A DNA stretch of 9,389 nucleotides from Christensenella sp. UBA3770 (GTDB taxonomy: Bacteria > Bacillota > Clostridia > Christensenellales > CAG-1252), in contig DFFS01000023.1 in assembly GCA_002371075.1 (NCBI GenBank), positions 1 to 9,389 on the forward strand, written 5' to 3'. This document shows, one piece after another, positions 5,754 through 9,389 of this stretch (position 1 is its first letter; each line of letters opens with the position of its first letter). The position numbers and the translations under genes were made by a program. Under the pieces are notes generated by a model. It had not been told where the DNA came from, ran no database searches, and worked only from the letters and a program-made list of their open reading frames with translations.

Positions 5754-6118
5754 TCTTTGCCGTGAGCGTCGTTCTCCTCATCCTCGGCGTGGGGATCTTT
5801 GAGCAGTTTTACATTCAGCGACTTTACCGCGAAACCAAGGCGGAAGCGGAAAATGTCAAAACGCTTGTTGAGGAGGACGTTGCCGCCGCCCTGCCCGCTG
5901 CGACCCGGCTCAAGGAAAACTGGCTGAAAAAACGCAGTTTTTTGGAGGGCGTCACGCCGCACAACGAAACGAAAGAGATGGTCCTGCGCCTTGCGGAGCT
6001 GATCGGGTACATTGAAGCGGAGGATGAGAAATCGGCGCTTGCGACCGTGGAGATCATCTTGGAAATGTGCGCCAACACGCCGCATATCTTGGGCTTCCAT
6101 TGGGAACACATCTTTTAA
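5741..6118 (+). CDS. DUF4363 family protein
   Basis: A 125-residue protein with one N-terminal hydrophobic segment (about 4-20, FAVSVVLLILGVGIF) acting as signal anchor, followed by a helical, charged domain of about 100 residues that should sit outside the membrane. Length, single anchor and position directly after a DUF421 gene match DUF4363, a family known in Clostridia mainly by this pairing. No catalytic motif is seen. The ATG lies inside the end of the upstream gene, with GGGGGA about 7 bases before it. A joint membrane complex with the DUF421 protein is a reasonable inference from coupling, not shown. Its stop codon touches the T tract of the uvrA terminator on the other strand; no clear plus-strand terminator follows. 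Confidence 0.8.
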   Translation: MRRMIFAVSVVLLILGVGIFEQFYIQRLYRETKAEAENVKTLVEEDVAAALPAATRLKENWLKKRSFLEGVTPHNETKEMVLRLAELIGYIEAEDEKSALATVEIILEMCANTPHILGFHWEHIF

Positions 6119-6145
6119 AAAAAAGAATTGCGGCACTGCCGCAAT
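6117..6145 (-). terminator. intrinsic terminator of the uvrB-uvrA operon
   Basis: A perfect 8-bp stem ATTGCGGC / GCCGCAAT (6145-6138 with 6134-6127) and a three-base loop. On the minus strand it is followed by TC and eight T (6124-6117). It lies 25 bp after the uvrA stop codon. On the plus strand the hairpin lacks a T tract, so it would stop DUF4363 transcription poorly. Confidence 0.85.
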
Positions 6146-6169
6146 CCGATGCACGATATTCATCAAACG

Positions 6170-8992
6170 CTAATTGAAAAGGATCTTCTTCAAAAATTCT
6201 CCCGTATAACTGCCGGGGACAGCGGCAACCTCTTCCGGCGTGCCCTGCGCGACGATCTTGCCGCCGCCGTCACCGCCGTCCGGTCCGAGATCGATGATGT
6301 GATCCGCCACTTTAATGACGTCGAGGTTATGTTCGATGACGATCACTGTATTGCCGCCCTCCGTCAGACGGTTCAAAATGGTGATCAATTTATCCACGTC
6401 ATAGCTGTGCAAGCCGGTGGTGGGCTCGTCCAAAATGTAAACGGTTTTCCCCGTGCTGCGACGGGCAAGTTCGGTGGCAAGTTTGACGCGTTGCGCCTCG
6501 CCGCCCGAAAGCTCGGTGGCGGGTTGTCCCAATTTGATATAGCCGAGGCCAACGTCGTAAAGCGTTTTGATCTTGTTGTAGATCTTGGGAATGTTGCGGA
6601 AGAATCCGCAAGCTTCTTCCACCGTCATGGAAAGCACTTCGGCAATGTTTTTACCCTTGTATCTGACTTCCAGCGTCTCACGGTTGTAGCGTTTCCCACC
6701 GCACACTTCGCACGGAACGTAAACGTCGGGCAAAAAGTTCATTTCAATGCGCATCACGCCGTCGCCCGAGCAGTTTTCACACCTGCCACCCGAAACGTTA
6801 AAGCTAAAGCGCCCCGAGGTGTAGCCGCGCTCCCTTGCGTCGGGAGATTTGGCAAACAGATCGCGTATGTCGGTGAAGACGCCCGTATACGTTGCGGCGT
6901 TGCTCCTTGGCGTCCTGCCGATCGGCGACTGGTCGATGTCGATGACCTTGTCAAAGTACTCCACGCCGCGGATCTCACGGCACTTGCCGCTCGTGACCTT
7001 TTTGGCGCCGTTCAGTTGCTTGGACAGTTCGGGGAACAAGATGCCGCCCACCAAACTGCTCTTTCCGCTGCCGCTGACCCCCGTCACACAAGTGAACAGC
7101 CCTACGGGAAAGCGCACGTCGATGTCGGAAAGGTTGTTTTCCTTTGCGCCGAGGATCTCCAAAAACCTGCCGTCGCCCTTCCGACGCTCGGCGGGAACAA
7201 TGATCTTGCGTTTGCCGGAAAGGTACTGCCCCGTGATGGAGTTTTCACACCGGGCGATCTCCTGCGGCGTGCCCGTCGCCACCACTTCGCCCCCGAAAAC
7301 ACCTGCTTTGGGTCCGATATCCACAACGTAGTCGGCGTTTAAGATGGTCTCCTCGTCGTGTTCTACGACGATCAGCGTGTTGCCCTGATCGCGCAGGCGC
7401 TTTAACGCTTGGATCAGCTTTTCGTTGTCCTTTTGGTGCAATCCGATGCTCGGCTCGTCCAAGACGTACAAGACGCCCACAAGCCCGCTGCCGATCTGCG
7501 TGGCAAGGCGGATGCGCTGCGACTCTCCTCCCGAAAGGGTTGCCGCCGAACGCGACAGCGTCAAGTAACCGAGTCCGACGTTGACAAGAAAGTTCAGGCG
7601 CGCTTTGATCTCTTTCAGCACCTGATTGCCGATCAGCTTCTCGCGATCGGAAAGGGTAAGCGAGTCAAAGAAAAGCTGCAGGTCCTTTACGCTCTTATCG
7701 CAAAGGTCGGAGATGTTTATGCCGCCAAGCGTGACGGCAAGCACCTCCTTTTTGAGCCTTTTGCCTTTACACACCGCGCACGGAACGACGCGCATCAAAC
7801 GCTCGTACTCGTATTTCATAAACACGCTTTCCGTTTCATCATAGCGGCGGTTGATCAAATTGACGATGCCCTCAAAGGTGGTTTTGTGGCTGCCCGAGAA
7901 CGCCTGCGTGACGTAACTGACTTCAAACACCTCGCCGTTGTTGCCGTACAGGATCATATCCACAACCTTTTCGGGAAGGTCCTTTAAGGGAGTGTCAAGG
8001 GAGAAACCGTACTTGGCGGCAAAAGCGCGCATCATCATCGCGGTGGTTTTGGACTCCATACTGAAGCCGATGTTGTTGATGGCGCCCTCGTTGATGCTCT
8101 TGTTCCAATCCTTGACCACAAGGTCAACGTCGGTTTCGTAGCGGAAGCCCAACCCATGGCAGGCGGGACAGGCGCCGAACGGACTGTTAAAGGAGAAGAA
8201 CCTCGGCGTCATTTCCTCAATGGCAACGTCGCAATCGGGGCAAGAATACTTTGTGTTGTACAGGGTCTCCTTGCCATCCACGTCGGCGGTGACCAAGCCA
8301 CCCGTCATTTTGAGGGCGATCTCCAAGCTATCCGACAGACGGCGCTCCAACCCCTCTTTGATCTTTAAGCGGTCGATGACGACCGAAATCGTATGTTTGA
8401 GTTTTTTATCGAGAGCGGGGAGCTCATCCTCGGCAGTGTAATCCACCCCGTCTATGACAAAGCGCAGATACCCGAGCTTTTTATAGCCCTCGATCTGACG
8501 CGAATACTCCCCTTTTCTTGCACGAACGACGGGCGCGAGGATGCGCACCTTTGCCCCCTCTCCCGCCGCCATCACGCTGTCCGTGATCTGGTCGATGGAG
8601 GTCTCCTTGATCTCCCTGCCGCAATTTGGGCAATGCGGCACGCCGATGCGCGCGTACAAAAGACGCAAAAAGTCATAGATCTCCGTGGTTGTCCCCACGG
8701 TGGAACGCGGGTTTCTGGATGTAGTTTTTTGGTCGATGGAAATGGCGGGAGAAAGCCCGTCGATATAGTCCACGTCGGGCTTATCCGCCTGCCCGATAAA
8801 TTGGCGCGCGTAGGAAGAAAGGCTCTCCACGTAGCGGCGTTGCCCTTCGGCAAAGATCGTGTCGAAGGCAAGCGAAGACTTGCCGCTTCCCGAAAGTCCG
8901 GTGAACACGGTCAATTTGTTTTTGGGGATCTCCACGTCGATGTTTTTGAGGTTGTTTTGCCTCGCGCCTTTTACGTACAGTACGTCGTCCAT
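6170..8992 (-). CDS. uvrA: excinuclease ABC subunit A
   Basis: UvrA is the damage-sensing ATPase of nucleotide excision repair; a UvrA dimer with UvrB scans DNA, loads UvrB at the lesion and leaves before UvrC cuts. The 940-residue protein is complete and of standard length. First ABC half: Walker A GLSGSGKS (32-39), zinc module C251/C254 with C275/C278, signature LSGGESQR (486-493), Walker B LDEPSIGLH (511-519). Second half: GVSGSGKSS (638-646), zinc module C738/C741 with C761/C764, LSGGEAQR (828-835), LDEPTTGLH (854-862). All key residues are present. An additional CPNC occurs at 121-124. It starts one base after the uvrB stop, with its ribosome binding site (AAAGGA) inside the end of uvrB, so the two subunits are made from one mRNA. 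Confidence 0.98.
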   Translation of the reverse strand: MDDVLYVKGARQNNLKNIDVEIPKNKLTVFTGLSGSGKSSLAFDTIFAEGQRRYVESLSSYARQFIGQADKPDVDYIDGLSPAISIDQKTTSRNPRSTVGTTTEIYDFLRLLYARIGVPHCPNCGREIKETSIDQITDSVMAAGEGAKVRILAPVVRARKGEYSRQIEGYKKLGYLRFVIDGVDYTAEDELPALDKKLKHTISVVIDRLKIKEGLERRLSDSLEIALKMTGGLVTADVDGKETLYNTKYSCPDCDVAIEEMTPRFFSFNSPFGACPACHGLGFRYETDVDLVVKDWNKSINEGAINNIGFSMESKTTAMMMRAFAAKYGFSLDTPLKDLPEKVVDMILYGNNGEVFEVSYVTQAFSGSHKTTFEGIVNLINRRYDETESVFMKYEYERLMRVVPCAVCKGKRLKKEVLAVTLGGINISDLCDKSVKDLQLFFDSLTLSDREKLIGNQVLKEIKARLNFLVNVGLGYLTLSRSAATLSGGESQRIRLATQIGSGLVGVLYVLDEPSIGLHQKDNEKLIQALKRLRDQGNTLIVVEHDEETILNADYVVDIGPKAGVFGGEVVATGTPQEIARCENSITGQYLSGKRKIIVPAERRKGDGRFLEILGAKENNLSDIDVRFPVGLFTCVTGVSGSGKSSLVGGILFPELSKQLNGAKKVTSGKCREIRGVEYFDKVIDIDQSPIGRTPRSNAATYTGVFTDIRDLFAKSPDARERGYTSGRFSFNVSGGRCENCSGDGVMRIEMNFLPDVYVPCEVCGGKRYNRETLEVRYKGKNIAEVLSMTVEEACGFFRNIPKIYNKIKTLYDVGLGYIKLGQPATELSGGEAQRVKLATELARRSTGKTVYILDEPTTGLHSYDVDKLITILNRLTEGGNTVIVIEHNLDVIKVADHIIDLGPDGGDGGGKIVAQGTPEEVAAVPGSYTGEFLKKILFN

Positions 8993-8993
8993 A

Positions 8994-9389
8994 TCAGTTT
9001 CCTTTCTTTTTCAAGCTCTGCAAGATGGCAAGCTGTTCTCTGAGTTCGATCGCGCTCTCAAAGTCAAGCGCGGCAGCCGCGCGCTTCATTAAAGCGGTGG
9101 TCAGCTCGATCTGCCTGTCCAGTTCGCGAGCGGTATAGTTCTTTTTCTTTTCCTCTTCGAGGGCAAGCACGGGTTTGGAGATCTCTATCGTGTTGACGAT
9201 ACGCTTGACGACGCTCTTTGGCGTGATGCCGTACTTCTCGTTGTGCGCGCGCTGTTTTTCACGGCGGCGCTCCGTCTCGCCGATCGCGCGTTTCATGCTG
9301 TCCGTAACGACGTCGGCGTACATAATGACCCTGCCGTCCACGTTTCTCGCCGCCCTGCCGATGGTCTGCACAAGGGAGGTTTCGCTGCG
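8994..9389 (-). CDS. uvrB: excinuclease ABC subunit B (C-terminal part; 5' end beyond window)
   Basis: UvrB is the helicase-fold subunit that verifies damage and recruits UvrC. Only the last 131 residues are in the window; the frame stays open to the right edge. Helicase motif VI is recognisable as RSETSLVQTIGRAARN at the very edge, followed by the UvrB-typical YGITPKSVVKRI. The C-terminal UVR domain, a helical hairpin that binds UvrC, is present (ELDRQIELTTALMKRAA then LDFESAIELREQLAIL). The TGA stop is separated by one base from the uvrA ATG. Regulation, usually by LexA in Bacillota, cannot be judged because the promoter lies outside. Confidence 0.97.
   Translation of the reverse strand, partial: RSETSLVQTIGRAARNVDGRVIMYADVVTDSMKRAIGETERRREKQRAHNEKYGITPKSVVKRIVNTIEISKPVLALEEEKKKNYTARELDRQIELTTALMKRAAAALDFESAIELREQLAILQSLKKKGN

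Noticed and set aside
4998..6166. Minus-strand ORFs of 235 and 152 codons
   Set aside because: Shadows of the DUF421 and DUF4363 genes; the second would also run through the uvrA terminator hairpin.
6128..7342. 404-codon plus-strand ORF, with further plus-strand ORFs up to 9043
   Set aside because: All lie antisense to uvrA and uvrB and show no family motifs.
1..9389. CRISPR array, tRNA, rRNA, insertion sequence
   Set aside because: No regularly spaced repeats, no cloverleaf-like segment, no transposase motif or terminal inverted repeats seen on either strand.

Overview
The window looks like the chromosome of a Bacillota bacterium, most likely a clostridial lineage. Evidence: purine-rich Shine-Dalgarno sites (AAGGAGG, AAGGAGA), the uvrB-uvrA gene order, the DUF421-DUF4363 pair and a DinR/LexA-type box (GAAC-N4-GTTC). 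The species cannot be read from the sequence.

Left part (1-4680) is phage-derived. All of its phage-like genes lie on the minus strand, so it reads right to left: a sigma-like helix-turn-helix regulator (4613-4035), the large terminase subunit (3280-1844), a 91-residue protein resembling the C-terminal tail of small terminase subunits (1777-1502), an 81-residue protein with paired cysteines (1521-1276), and a P22-type portal protein that runs off the left edge (1289-1). The last three genes overlap one another. A GAAC-N4-GTTC box sits exactly in the 17-bp spacer of a candidate promoter for the regulator, so the module is probably induced by DNA damage. No integrase, repressor or replication gene lies between the regulator and the host genes. 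This recalls PBSX-like or gene-transfer-agent-like elements, but the left side is not visible.

Between regulator and terminase, on the opposite strand, sits a self-contained cassette (3344-4114). It encodes an exported, membrane-anchored protein with SH3-like regions, has its own promoter placed so close that the mRNA should be leaderless, and has its own terminator over the stop codon. It resembles a phage moron, and transcription from the regulator toward terL would be antisense to it.

A gene-free AT-rich stretch (4614-5015) separates this region from ordinary host genes. On the plus strand are a translationally coupled DUF421 (YetF-type) membrane protein and a DUF4363 protein. On the minus strand are uvrA (complete) and the 3' end of uvrB, one base apart, the nucleotide excision repair operon, ended by an intrinsic terminator that abuts the DUF4363 stop codon.
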